Both the position numbers and the translations under genes were made by a program. From NCBI GenBank assembly GCA_016706225.1, contig JADJKB010000022.1:434001-498000 (forward strand): 64,000 bases of DNA. The letters are read 5' to 3'. A model generated the notes under the pieces. It saw only the letters and a program-made list of their open reading frames with translations, was not told the origin of the DNA and did no database searches. The number at the start of each line of letters is the position of its first letter. Position 1 is the stretch's first letter. This stretch comes from Myxococcales bacterium (lineage in GTDB: Bacteria; Myxococcota_A; Polyangia; Polyangiales; Polyangiaceae). Shown piece by piece: positions 33,752-42,594 of the stretch.

Positions 33752-34720
33752 TCAGACCTCCACGCGCGGCACTTGCTCCCAGGCGACCTTTCCGAGCCCG
33801 CGCTCCTCACCCATGGCGAGGTACTTCACGTTGGCAGGTTTCTCGCCGATCAGCGTCGCGCCGTACGCATCGACCGCCACCGGATCGAGACTGGCGATGA
33901 CCTGATGCATGTCCTTTGCGTCGTCGATGTTGCCACCCTGCGGCCCGTTCCGGAGCAGCACTCGCGTTGCATCGAGCACCGTGAGTGTCGGGCGCATGAA
34001 CGTCGCAAGATCTGCGATCGAAACGTCGATGTTCTGGTGCAGTCGGTTACGGCGCCCACCGAGCAGGCCGTACCAGTTCTTCATAGCCCCGGTGTACTTC
34101 GACAGGTTGTGGTGCTTGGCCACCGGCACGTTGATGATCTTGTCGGCGTTGACCAGCGGTGTGTACACCGGCCAGAGGTCGAGCACGTCGCCCTTCATGC
34201 GTATCTCGCGGAAGCGGTGGGCGGCGGGCAGGATGACGGTCGCACCGACCGCGTGGGTCGCGCGCCAGATCCCCGAGCGGGTGAAGCAGCGGTTCGGCTC
34301 GTTGCACGAGGCGTCCGTGACCACCACCCGCGCAGCGCCGGCATCGAACGCCATCTTGACCAGCTCGGCGACGACCACGGGGTTGGTGTTCGCGGCGTGG
34401 ACCGGCATTCGGTCCCAGCCGATGTTGGGTTTGATGGCAACGACGTCACCCCGGGAGATGAAGCGCTTCATGCCGCCGAGACCCTCGACCGCCTTGCGCG
34501 TCAGCTCGGCCGCGTCCCGGGAGCTCTTGGCGATGGCCATCACGGCCGCGTCCCCCACGGCCTTCACGCCGAAGTCACGGACCTGCCGCTCACTCTCGGA
34601 CCGGGAGAGGTCCAATCCGCCGCGGTCGTAGGCGAGTTTGGCCACGAGGGCCGAGCCGCCGATCAGCCCGCTGGCCACGCCGAGACGCGAAAGCGCTTCT
34701 CGACGGGATATTTCGGCCAT
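33752..34720 (-). CDS. DUF362 protein with Tat-type signal
   Basis: 322 residues. The N-terminus SRREALSRLGVASGL fits a twin-arginine signal, so the protein is probably exported folded or stays anchored. DUF362 landmarks: VVAIKPNIGWDR near residue 95, ARVVVTDASCNEPN in the middle, DKIINVPVAKHH and GAMKNWYGLLGG later, and LDPVAVDAYGATLIG near the end. DUF362 proteins are often next to polyferredoxins, as here, and some carry iron-sulfur clusters; this one has few Cys. The gene is immediately upstream of the NapH/NapG-like fusion with no gap, so the two act together. The redox substrate is unknown. Confidence 0.9.
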   Translation of the reverse strand: MAEISRREALSRLGVASGLIGGSALVAKLAYDRGGLDLSRSESERQVRDFGVKAVGDAAVMAIAKSSRDAAELTRKAVEGLGGMKRFISRGDVVAIKPNIGWDRMPVHAANTNPVVVAELVKMAFDAGAARVVVTDASCNEPNRCFTRSGIWRATHAVGATVILPAAHRFREIRMKGDVLDLWPVYTPLVNADKIINVPVAKHHNLSKYTGAMKNWYGLLGGRRNRLHQNIDVSIADLATFMRPTLTVLDATRVLLRNGPQGGNIDDAKDMHQVIASLDPVAVDAYGATLIGEKPANVKYLAMGEERGLGKVAWEQVPRVEV

Positions 34721-34739
34721 GGCCCGTTGGATATGGGAC

Positions 34740-34795
34740 AGATCTCACGTAACGTCAAATTTGCAGGCAGAGAACCTAACCTGACGTAACTGTAG
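34740..34795 (+). promoter_or_regulatory. A/T-richer divergent promoter region
   Basis: The stretch between DUF362 and rpmE is much less GC-rich than its surroundings. It holds the direct repeat ACGTAAC (34747 and 34784) and the near-palindrome ACGTAACGT. It is a likely divergent promoter and operator, but no -35/-10 pair is convincing. Confidence 0.3.
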
Positions 34796-34916
34796 GATTT
34801 TGTTTCGACTCGGGCGAGCGGAGCCCGCCGGAGGGCGGCTGGGACCCCAGAAAGCCGGTTCCAGTTCTGATTGCTTGAACACCGGGACCCGGGGCGCTAG
34901 GGTCCGCGCCCCCGCC

Positions 34917-35123
34917 ATGAAAGACGGCATCCACCCCCAGTACAACGTCATCACCGTGGCCTGCGCCTGCGGGAACACTTTCCAGACCCGCTCGACGGCG
35001 AAGGAAATGCCCGTCGATGTCTGCGCGGCCTGTCACCCGTTCTACACGGGCAAACAGCGCCTCATGGACACCCAGGGCCGCGTCGATCGTTTCCGGAAGC
35101 GTTACGCCCAGAAGACGGCGTGA
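34917..35123 (+). CDS. rpmE: Ribosomal protein bL31
   Basis: 68 residues, the normal size for bL31. MKDGIHPQYN at the N-terminus, then VACACGNTFQTRS, DVCAACHPFYTGKQ and GRVDRFRKRY are diagnostic. The four zinc ligands Cys16, Cys18, Cys36 and Cys39 are all present, so this is the zinc (C+) form. The upstream open frame to 34800 is not used. It is followed at 76 bp by the DUF1385 gene and then prfA, an order common in many bacteria. Confidence 0.97.
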   Translation: MKDGIHPQYNVITVACACGNTFQTRSTAKEMPVDVCAACHPFYTGKQRLMDTQGRVDRFRKRYAQKTA

Positions 35124-35199
35124 GCGGTTCTCACCGGAAAAAAGATTTGAGCTCGGGGGCAGCAGTTCCCAGAGCTGACGCTATATTCAGCGGGCTACC

Positions 35200-36327
35200 A
35201 TGAACCAGCCCCCGGTCGTCTCCACCGACGGAGTCGCGCGCCCCTACATTGGAGGGCAAGCCTTGATCGAAGGCGTGATGATGCGCTCGCCGCACTCGTA
35301 CGCGGCGGTCGTACGTCGACGTGGTGGCGCGCTGATGGTGCGCGAAGAGGAGATGGTCGATCCGCGCGTGGGAGCCAAGGCCTGGCCGCTGGTGCGAGGG
35401 ATCACGACGCTGGTCGAGGCCCTGAAGCTCGGCAGTCGCTGCCTCAGGTTCAGTGCGGAGGTCTACGAGCAAGATCTGGAGGCCGAAGAAAAGGCCGGCG
35501 GCGCCAGACCCAAGAGTGGTGGGCCGAGCACGCTCGCGGCGCTCTCCCTCTCGATCATCGCGCTGGTCACCGCGGATCCAGAGTCGCCCCCGCCCACTTC
35601 GGGCAAGGACGGTGGCGCCGGCAAATCGCTGTTCACGCTGCTCACCGTCCTGTTTGCGATCGGCTTGTTCGTGGCGTTGCCGCAGGCCTTCGCCGAGGGA
35701 ACCAGCCGTGTGTTCAAGCTCGGCCTCGACGTGCGCGATCCGCGCTTCCAGGTCATCACCGGCGCGGCCAAGCTCTTGATCGTCGTCGGCTACATGCTGG
35801 CAATCCGGCGCATGCCCGAGATCTACCGGGTGTTTCAGTATCACGGCGCTGAACACAAGGCGATCCACGCCTACGAGGCGGGTCAGGAGCTCGTCGTCGC
35901 CAACGCACGCAGCAAGACCACGCTGCACCCGCGCTGCGGAACGACATTCCTGGTCATGGTCGCGATGGTCTCGATCCTGGTGTTCACCGCCATCGGGCCG
36001 CTCTTGCCGCAGCTCGGCCTCGGCAAGCTTGGCGACAACCTGCTCTTCTTCTTGATGAAGCTGCCGTTCTTGCCCTTCATCGCCGCCATCACCTTCGAGA
36101 TCCAGCGAGCCCTCGCGCGCTGGGGCAAAGGGCCGTTGGCGCTCTTGCTCTACCCCGGCTTCCTGGTGCAGAAGATCACCACCATCGAACCGGATGACTC
36201 ACAGCTCGAGGTGGCGTTGGCCGCGCTCCGCAGCGCACTCGTGCGGGAGCAGGGCAGAGCGACCGCGCAGGGTGACTCGACCTTCGATGGTTTCGAAGCG
36301 CTGAACGAAGCGCGCCCGGCAGCCTGA
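35200..36327 (+). CDS. DUF1385 (YqhQ-like) membrane protein
   Basis: 375 residues. The DUF1385 start GGQALIEGVMMRSPHSYA and the core FQYHGAEHKAIHAYE and SKTTLHPRCGTTFLVMV are unmistakable. Membrane helices: one around LFTLLTVLFAIGLFVALP, one near AAKLLIVVGYMLAI, one in VMVAMVSILVFTAIG, and a fourth before the C-terminus. The region of about 60 residues before the first helix is an acidic, Gly-rich insert. YqhQ is proposed to take part in chromosome-membrane or translation-related functions, but its reaction is not known. One base separates its stop from the prfA start. Confidence 0.93.
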   Translation: MNQPPVVSTDGVARPYIGGQALIEGVMMRSPHSYAAVVRRRGGALMVREEEMVDPRVGAKAWPLVRGITTLVEALKLGSRCLRFSAEVYEQDLEAEEKAGGARPKSGGPSTLAALSLSIIALVTADPESPPPTSGKDGGAGKSLFTLLTVLFAIGLFVALPQAFAEGTSRVFKLGLDVRDPRFQVITGAAKLLIVVGYMLAIRRMPEIYRVFQYHGAEHKAIHAYEAGQELVVANARSKTTLHPRCGTTFLVMVAMVSILVFTAIGPLLPQLGLGKLGDNLLFFLMKLPFLPFIAAITFEIQRALARWGKGPLALLLYPGFLVQKITTIEPDDSQLEVALAALRSALVREQGRATAQGDSTFDGFEALNEARPAA

Positions 36328-36328
36328 C

Positions 36329-37399
36329 GTGCTCCCGGTCGAGAAGCTCGAGGCGGTCCGGCGGCGGAGCGAGGAGCTCGAACAGCTGCTGTGTGAACCG
36401 GCGACCATCGCCGATCCGTCCCGACTGCTGTCCCTTGGCCGTGAGCGCTCTCAGATCCAGGCCGTGGTCGTGGCGTTCGACGAGTGGCGCGACCTGACTC
36501 GTCGGGTAGAGGAAGACCGCGAGATGCTCGATGACCCGGAGCTCGGCGCGCTCGCGCAGGACGAGCTGCCGAGGCTCGAAGCGCGCTTGGTCGAGCTGGA
36601 GAAGCAGCTCCAGCTCCTGCTCTTGCCCCAGGATCCAAACGACGACAAGAACACGATCCTCGAGATCCGCGGCGGAACGGGCGGCGAAGAAGCGGCCCTC
36701 TTCGCCGGCGATCTGCTGCGCATGTACACACGCTTTGCCGAGCAGAAGGGCTGGAAGGTCGAGCTGATGTCGACCAGCGAGGCCGCTGCAGGCGGCATCA
36801 AGGAAGCCATCGCGCTGGTCACGGGCAACCGCGTGTACTCGAGCCTCAAATTCGAGGGCGGAGTACACAGGGTTCAACGTGTCCCGGTGACCGAGGCGCA
36901 GGGTCGCATCCACACCTCGACGGCCACCGTCGCGGTCTTGCCCGAAGCGGAGGACGTCGACGTGAACATCGACGACAAGGATCTGCGCTTCGACATCGCG
37001 GCCTCCGGAGGCCCCGGCGGGCAAGGGGTGAACACCACGAACAGCGCGGTGCAGATCACCCATTTGCCCACCGGCATGATCGTCAAATGCCAGGACGAGC
37101 GCAGCCAGCTGAAGAACAAGAGCAAAGCGCTCAAGATCCTGCGCAGTCGTCTGCTCGACATCGAACAGCAGAAGCAGTCCGAGGCCCAGCGCGACGAGCG
37201 GCGCGGCATGGTCAAGAGCGGCGACCGGTCGGAGAAGATCCGCACCTACAACTTTCCGCAGAATCGCCTCACCGATCACCGCATTGGGCTCACGTTGTAC
37301 CAGCTCGATCGGGTGATGGAAGGGGACCTGTCGGAGCTGATCGACGCGCTGGTTTCATTTCACCAGGCAGCAGAGCTCGAGCGGCAAGGGCTTCGCTGA
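36329..37399 (+). CDS. prfA: Peptide chain release factor 1
   Basis: 356 residues from a GTG one base after the DUF1385 stop. The PVT tripeptide before EAQGRIHTST is the RF1-type PxT reader for UAA and UAG stops. The GGQ loop (SGGPGGQGVNTTNSAV, about residue 230) triggers peptide release, and its Gln is normally methylated by PrmC. RIRTYNFPQNRLTDHR near the C-terminus is also conserved. PrmC is often the next gene; here the next gene is a hypothetical one. Function at the ribosome is certain. Confidence 0.97.
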   Translation: MLPVEKLEAVRRRSEELEQLLCEPATIADPSRLLSLGRERSQIQAVVVAFDEWRDLTRRVEEDREMLDDPELGALAQDELPRLEARLVELEKQLQLLLLPQDPNDDKNTILEIRGGTGGEEAALFAGDLLRMYTRFAEQKGWKVELMSTSEAAAGGIKEAIALVTGNRVYSSLKFEGGVHRVQRVPVTEAQGRIHTSTATVAVLPEAEDVDVNIDDKDLRFDIAASGGPGGQGVNTTNSAVQITHLPTGMIVKCQDERSQLKNKSKALKILRSRLLDIEQQKQSEAQRDERRGMVKSGDRSEKIRTYNFPQNRLTDHRIGLTLYQLDRVMEGDLSELIDALVSFHQAAELERQGLR

Positions 37400-37471
37400 G
37401 TCGCCGTCGGCGAAGTCAAGTGTTAGCGCCGATGAGCGTGAACCACGCTGCGGCGACGCGCACCAACCTTG

Positions 37472-37951
37472 ATGCTCGACCTGCGGCGCGTTCGCGGCGA
37501 ACATGGGGCAGTGAGCCAGGCGCAGCAGGAGCCCGATCGCCCAAGTCGGCGTCCGATCGACGACGACGGGCTGTTCTGCGCCTTGGTCCTCGTGCCGCCG
37601 AGCTTCAGCCGCAACCGTTTCTTCCGGCTGTTCGAGGAGCCGGGCGCGCGCAAGGTGCGGCGGAAGGCGGCGCGCGTGCGGGGCCTCGTCCGTCAGCTCT
37701 TGGGCCGCGGTCGCCAGAAGAGTGAGCTCATCGGCGAGGCAGTGCTCGATGACGGGCAGGTGTTGCTCCGCTTCCGCGTCGATGGCCTGTCGTACGATCG
37801 AACCGCGGCGCTGACCGCGCTCGAGGCGGCGACCCTGCGGTATGCGCTTCACCGCGCCGACTCGTCGCCGCTCGAGGACGGCGATCGGGTCCTGGTCGAG
37901 CAGGCGTTGAGCCGACTTGGTGGTTTCGAGCTGCTGTCCGCTCAGGGCTGA
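37472..37951 (+). CDS. Hypothetical basic protein
   Basis: 159 residues (ATG 37472, one codon after an in-frame TTG). No known family was recognised. The N-terminus is Arg/Gln-rich. The middle LFCALVLVPPSFSRNRFF then Lys/Arg-rich KVRRKAARVRGLVRQLLGRGRQKS suggests an RNA- or DNA-binding surface. The C-terminal half is alpha/beta: GEAVLDDGQVLLRFRVDG, LTALEAATLRYAL. It lies after prfA in the same direction (73 bp gap) and is convergent with the oxidase gene by a 10-bp overlap. Confidence 0.7.
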   Translation: MLDLRRVRGEHGAVSQAQQEPDRPSRRPIDDDGLFCALVLVPPSFSRNRFFRLFEEPGARKVRRKAARVRGLVRQLLGRGRQKSELIGEAVLDDGQVLLRFRVDGLSYDRTAALTALEAATLRYALHRADSSPLEDGDRVLVEQALSRLGGFELLSAQG

Positions 37952-39948
37952 TTCACGCGGGTGATGACCCGCTGCCACGCGGCTCGTTCGGCCGGATCTG
38001 CGCTCGGGTTTCGGTCGCCGATGAACGTGAGCTCACGCGCAGGCGCAGAGCCCTGTCGGTGCACGCTCAGCGTTGCATGTTCGATGCGGCCAACGGCCTC
38101 ACCCGCGCCGGTGAACAGGGCGGCAAGGTCGGGGCCAACCGCACGACGCGGCGCCGGACGCACCACCAACCGGCGGCCGTTGCCGAGCTCGGCCGAGAAA
38201 CCCGCGAGGGGCTGGGCAACCGGATCGCTCCAGCGATCACGCAGACCCGGCATGCCGGCGGCGACGAACGCTGCAATCTTCAGCTGTCCGGGCTCGCTCT
38301 CGAGGCCGAGTGTGAGCCCGCGCTGGGTCAGCTGTCGTTCGGCTTCGGCGAGCGACGTCTGCCCGTCGAAGGTTGCGAGCAGCGACGCCTGATCGATGTG
38401 CCCGGGCAGGAAGGGCTCGGCCGCAGCGACCTCGTGGATCGGCACGTCGGCTCGCGGCGTGAGGTTGCCGGGGTTCAAGATGCCGTGGGGATCCAGCGCT
38501 TGCATCATGCGACGCACCACCTCGACCCCGTATCCCAGCTCTTCACCCAGACGCGGCGCCTTGCTGCGCCCCACGCCGTGATGGTGGCTGAGAGTGCCTC
38601 CCGCCGCGATGGCGGCGCCAAGCGCCGAGCGCCAGGCGGCGTCGTACTTTTCGATCGCCGCCTCGTCGCTGTCGGCGGAGCCGGAGAACGTGAAGTAGAT
38701 GCTGCAGCCGTCAGGATAGGCGTGGGAGAGATGCGCCATGACGAGCACGTGTTCACCCAGTGCTTCGCGCACGCCGTCGTACAACGCAGCGAGCTTGGAC
38801 CACGGCGCGGCGACCTCCATCGTGTCGCTGAACGCACCCAGGCGAAACACCGGCGCCTGGCGGTAGCTGACGCTGTAACGATGCGCGAACCACTTGCGCG
38901 CCGGGCCCTCCCCCAGCGCCCGTGCACCGAGCTCCCGCGCGATGCGAGCTGCGCGTTCACAATCGGCGTGAGCGGGATCCGAGAGCCCCTCGAACACCAG
39001 GACCATGGTCGCGCCGCCGAGCAAGTTGCCTTCGGCAGCCTGGATCACCGCGTTGAGGGCGCGCGGTACCTTCAGGATCGTACGCGCAAGCTTCGCAACC
39101 CGAGTGCTGGTGGTCCCCGGCCCTCGGCGGCGGCGACCCGAGCGCACCGAGCCGGACTTCATGATGGCCGAGTCGATGGGGTCGTAGAGGCGCGAGACCG
39201 CCGGGCGCAGCCCCGCCTGGTACATGACCCGGAGTGCCTCCCACCCGGACTCGGTGTCGGCGAAGGAAAACGCGGCGTACGCCCGGGCAATCGGCGCAGG
39301 ATGCAGTCGGAGTTTCGCCCGCGTGATGATGGCCATGGTGCCTTCGCTGCCGATGATGGCCGGGACGAGGCTCGGGCCGTCGAAGCGCCGGCGCAGCGTG
39401 ACGGCCTCACCGGTGCCGAGCACACAGTCGAGCGACACGACCATGTCCTCGATCTTGCCGTAGAGCCCCGAGCACTGACCGGCGCCGCGCGCCGCGACCC
39501 AACCGCCGACGGTCGAGCACAGAATGCTCGACGGGAAATGCCCGATGGTGAAGCCGGCGCGCTGGATGTCCTCTTCCAGCGTGATGCCCATGGCGCCCGC
39601 TCCGACATCGAGCAGCGGTGCGGTCGAATCGATGGAGTAGTCCCGGATCTTCTTCAGATCGACGACGATGGTGCGCTCATTCGGATCCACGCCGCCGCAC
39701 ACACCGCTGCCGGCGCCGAAGGGCACGAGACAGTGGCCTTCTTCGCGCGCGATGCGCGTGAGGGTGATCACCTCGTCGGTGTTCCGCGGCCAGACCACCG
39801 CCCGAGGCTGGTGCAGATCCGGGCGCCCTGCGCGAACGTCGAGCAACCGGCGGGGCCAGAGGTCGCGGGCATAGGCCAGACGATCGGGGCTCGTCTCGCT
39901 GACGGTGACGCCCGGCAGCGCGCTCTCGAGGGCACGGATGACGCTCAC
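37942..39948 (-). CDS. FAD-binding oxidase, alkyl-DHAP-synthase-like (VAO/PCMH fold)
   Basis: About 668 residues from GTG 39948; ATG 40026 or 40056 would add an N-terminal extension overlapping the divergent lipoprotein gene. The FAD domain begins with RAVVWPRNTDEVITLTR, then VPFGAGSGVCGG and SSILCSTVGGWVAARGAGQCSGLYG. The substrate domain has YFTFSGSADS and GTLSHHHGVGRSK. The His-His-His-Gly loop and overall order match AGPS, which makes the ether bond of ether lipids, a lipid class known in myxobacteria. The protein is longer than AGPS by about 130 C-terminal residues that look like an extra domain. D-lactate or glycolate oxidase is the other option. Confidence 0.82.
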   Translation of the reverse strand: MSVIRALESALPGVTVSETSPDRLAYARDLWPRRLLDVRAGRPDLHQPRAVVWPRNTDEVITLTRIAREEGHCLVPFGAGSGVCGGVDPNERTIVVDLKKIRDYSIDSTAPLLDVGAGAMGITLEEDIQRAGFTIGHFPSSILCSTVGGWVAARGAGQCSGLYGKIEDMVVSLDCVLGTGEAVTLRRRFDGPSLVPAIIGSEGTMAIITRAKLRLHPAPIARAYAAFSFADTESGWEALRVMYQAGLRPAVSRLYDPIDSAIMKSGSVRSGRRRRGPGTTSTRVAKLARTILKVPRALNAVIQAAEGNLLGGATMVLVFEGLSDPAHADCERAARIARELGARALGEGPARKWFAHRYSVSYRQAPVFRLGAFSDTMEVAAPWSKLAALYDGVREALGEHVLVMAHLSHAYPDGCSIYFTFSGSADSDEAAIEKYDAAWRSALGAAIAAGGTLSHHHGVGRSKAPRLGEELGYGVEVVRRMMQALDPHGILNPGNLTPRADVPIHEVAAAEPFLPGHIDQASLLATFDGQTSLAEAERQLTQRGLTLGLESEPGQLKIAAFVAAGMPGLRDRWSDPVAQPLAGFSAELGNGRRLVVRPAPRRAVGPDLAALFTGAGEAVGRIEHATLSVHRQGSAPARELTFIGDRNPSADPAERAAWQRVITRVNQP

Positions 39949-39994
39949 ACCGAGCTTGTAACCCGCGTGCGCCAGGGCGTATACCTTTCGCTCC

Positions 39995-40396
39995 GTGTCG
40001 CTGCGCGCCAAACACGCCTTCTTCATCAGCGTCCTCGCCGGCTTGTCGGCCTCCATCTGCGGGTCGGGCTGCGGTGGTGGCACAGCGAGCCCGGCGAAGA
40101 GCGCCGGCCAGAAGAACGGCCAGAAATCCAGCGGCGAAACCGGCGAGGGCGGCGAGCAGTCCGGCAGCGAGACCGAGGCAGCCAGCTCTCCGTGTCAGGA
40201 CGGCAGCTGCTTCGAGTGCGGAAAAGGGCTGTGCCCCAAGGGTTTTTACTGCGACGAAAAAGCGGGCGGCGGCCCGGCTTGTGCGTGGCTGCCGGAGTGC
40301 GCTGCCAGCGCGACGTGTGCGTGCGTGAAACAGGTGCTGGGCAGCGCCTGCAGCTGCGCCGAAAAGAGCGTCGGCGTCAGCGTCACGTGTGAGTGA
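39995..40396 (+). CDS. Cys-rich small lipoprotein
   Basis: 133 residues from a GTG. The signal peptide is MSLRAKHAFFISVLAGL and the lipobox is SGC, giving a lipoprotein. A Ser/Gly/Glu linker of about 40 residues precedes a Cys-rich C-terminal domain (SCFECGKGLCPKGFYC, CAWLPEC, TCACVKQ, CSCAEKSV) with at least 12 Cys, likely all in disulfides. No family name fits. It is divergent from the FAD oxidase. The weak start context leaves the first residues uncertain. Confidence 0.7.
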   Translation: MSLRAKHAFFISVLAGLSASICGSGCGGGTASPAKSAGQKNGQKSSGETGEGGEQSGSETEAASSPCQDGSCFECGKGLCPKGFYCDEKAGGGPACAWLPECAASATCACVKQVLGSACSCAEKSVGVSVTCE

Positions 40397-40422
40397 GACC
40401 GGGTCTCACTCCCGCAAAAAGC

Positions 40423-42594
40423 TCACGGGCGCTGTGCGAGGATCAGGATCCTCGGGGAGCTTGCGCCGAAGAACACCCCCGGCGTGGATGGATGCCCACT
40501 GGCTTCGGTCACCCGGAAGCCGGCGTCGTGCAGGATCTTGCCGAGCTCGTGCAGCGAGTATAGCCGAATGCTGTAACCACACTCTGCGGTGCGACCGTCG
40601 TCCAAGATCAGGGAGCGTTTCACCTTCAGACGACTGGTGATGAAGTCCACCGCCATATCGTCCATGCAAACGCACGCTTCGCCTTCGAACCAGGTCTGCG
40701 CCGGTTGGTTGGCGACGACGAAGTCGCGATTGGCGACGTCGAGCAGGAACATTCCCCCCGGCCTGAGGGCACGGAAGATGCGGGACGCCACCGCGGCGTT
40801 CTTCTCTTCCTCGAAATATCCGAAGCTCGTGTTCCAGCAGTAGATGCCGTCGAACATCTCTTCGAACGCCATCTCGCGCATGTCGCCCTGAAGCAGGTTC
40901 AGCTTCTGGCCGACCTCCTGCGCACAGTCCGCTGCGACGGCGAGCTGGTAGAGCGACAGATCGTAACCGACCACGCCATATCCTCGCTGCGCGAGCTCGA
41001 CCGCGTGCTGACCCCCGCCGCACGCAAGGTCGAGCAGTACGCCACCCTTGGCGACACCCAGCGACTCTTCGATGAAGTCTGCCTCGCGGACGATCTGCGG
41101 AGTCTTGAGCTTGGCGTTGGCTCGCGCGAAGTCCTCGCCGAACAGCTCCTCCCACCAGGCCTTGCGCTGCTTGCTGCGCTGCGCTTCCTTGGCTTCGGCA
41201 ACGGAGGGCGGCTTCGGCGGATCACGGCGCGGCGGCGGTGGCGGCGGTTTCTCCTCCTCGATGACCACCGCGATCTCGGGCTCGCTCTCGCGCTCTACCG
41301 GGATCTCGACGTCCGCCAGCTGCTCGGCCGCGGCGGCGTCGGAGCGCTCGTCGGCGGGGAACGAAATGTCACCGTCCTCTTCTCCGTCGGAATCCGGGGC
41401 AATGTCGTCGTCGGAGAGCTCGTCGGCAGTCGAGACGTCCACACGCTGGACCGGAACGGAGTCCCGACGGGGCCGCGTCGTGGGCGGTTCGACCGTTGGC
41501 ACCACCTCGACGGGAGTCACCGGTGACGCTTCCGTGCTCGCACTCGGCGGCGGCGGCGGCACGGCGGCCGCACTTGGTGGAGTCGGCGGCGCGGCGGCAG
41601 CGCTTGGTGGAGTCTGGGGCGCGACTGCAGCGCTCGGCGCTGCGGCCGGAGCGGGCGCCGGCGCCGGCGCCGGAGCGTCCGCGGGCGCGACCGACGCGGG
41701 ATCCGCGGGCAGAGCGGGCACTCTAGCGCGTTCAGCGTGTTTGACGCTGATCATGCGCATTGGTTTCAGCGAGGTCGGCGGGGACTCGATCGGTTCATCC
41801 GGAGCGTCGACCACGAGCGGTGGGGGCGGATAAGAGGTCGCTGCACTCTCGCCGTCACCCGACAGATCCGGGGGTGCATTCCAAGGTTGTGTGGGCGGCT
41901 CGGACTCGTTGCGGCGCGCAGTCGCGGTTGCAGTCGGCGGTTCGGCGCGCGGAGGTTGTGAGACCGGACGCGGAGGTTGTGAGATGGGTCGCGGCGGCTG
42001 GCTCACCGGTCGCGGCGGCTGGGATACGGGGCGCGGCGGCGCGGACGGTGTACGCAGCGGCGCGGTCTCGGGCATGCGCGTCGTGGCTTCTTCGAGATCC
42101 TCTTCCGCAAACTCGCCAGGCGCGGGCAACCGACGCAGGGTGTCTTCGTGCTCACTCGGCGACTCGGAGCGCTCGATACGCGTCGTCTTTTCGTCGAGCC
42201 CCAGATCCGGAATGGACGGCGCCCGCGGTGCGCGCAGGGCCTCCGCTGACGGTTCGCCGTCTCCGCTCTCTTCGGCGGGCGCGGGCATGCTGGCGCGGGC
42301 GACCGGCGTCGCCGGGTTCGTTGCCATGCGCTTGCGCGGTGGAGGTGCCGGTCTCTCCGGCTCGGGTTCAATCAGCTCGACGCTCGGCGCCGGCTCACTC
42401 TCGGGAGCTCCGCCCGGCAGCTCGACGTCGATGTCCACATCGAGCTCGGAGTCCGCCTGGGCGCGCGGAACTTCCCGCGCGGAGAGCGGCGGCGGAGGCA
42501 ACTCCGACGGCAGAGCAGGGATCGGCGCCACCTCGGGATCCGAGGAGATGTCCGGAATGTCCGGCGGCGCTTCGTCGTCCAGCTCGTCGCTCAT
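40423..42594 (-). CDS. SAM-dependent methyltransferase with ~460-residue disordered N-terminal region
   Basis: 723 residues. Residues 1-480 are low complexity: acidic and proline-rich with repeated QPPRP and PPPPS units and no folded domain. The C-terminal 240 residues are a class I methyltransferase: GVLLDLACGGGQHAVELAQRG with the GxGxG-type loop, VVGYDLSLYQLAV, then LLQGDMREMAF and IFRALRPGGMFLLDV. It would transfer a methyl group from SAM. The start overlaps the psd stop as ATGA. Fusing a methyltransferase to such a tail is unusual and suggests a scaffold or cell-pole localisation role. The substrate is unknown. Confidence 0.85.
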   Translation of the reverse strand: MSDELDDEAPPDIPDISSDPEVAPIPALPSELPPPPLSAREVPRAQADSELDVDIDVELPGGAPESEPAPSVELIEPEPERPAPPPRKRMATNPATPVARASMPAPAEESGDGEPSAEALRAPRAPSIPDLGLDEKTTRIERSESPSEHEDTLRRLPAPGEFAEEDLEEATTRMPETAPLRTPSAPPRPVSQPPRPVSQPPRPISQPPRPVSQPPRAEPPTATATARRNESEPPTQPWNAPPDLSGDGESAATSYPPPPLVVDAPDEPIESPPTSLKPMRMISVKHAERARVPALPADPASVAPADAPAPAPAPAPAAAPSAAVAPQTPPSAAAAPPTPPSAAAVPPPPPSASTEASPVTPVEVVPTVEPPTTRPRRDSVPVQRVDVSTADELSDDDIAPDSDGEEDGDISFPADERSDAAAAEQLADVEIPVERESEPEIAVVIEEEKPPPPPPRRDPPKPPSVAEAKEAQRSKQRKAWWEELFGEDFARANAKLKTPQIVREADFIEESLGVAKGGVLLDLACGGGQHAVELAQRGYGVVGYDLSLYQLAVAADCAQEVGQKLNLLQGDMREMAFEEMFDGIYCWNTSFGYFEEEKNAAVASRIFRALRPGGMFLLDVANRDFVVANQPAQTWFEGEACVCMDDMAVDFITSRLKVKRSLILDDGRTAECGYSIRLYSLHELGKILHDAGFRVTEASGHPSTPGVFFGASSPRILILAQRP

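Noticed and set aside
38059..40392. 777-residue plus-strand frame
   Set aside because: Antisense of the FAD oxidase; charged low-complexity translation.
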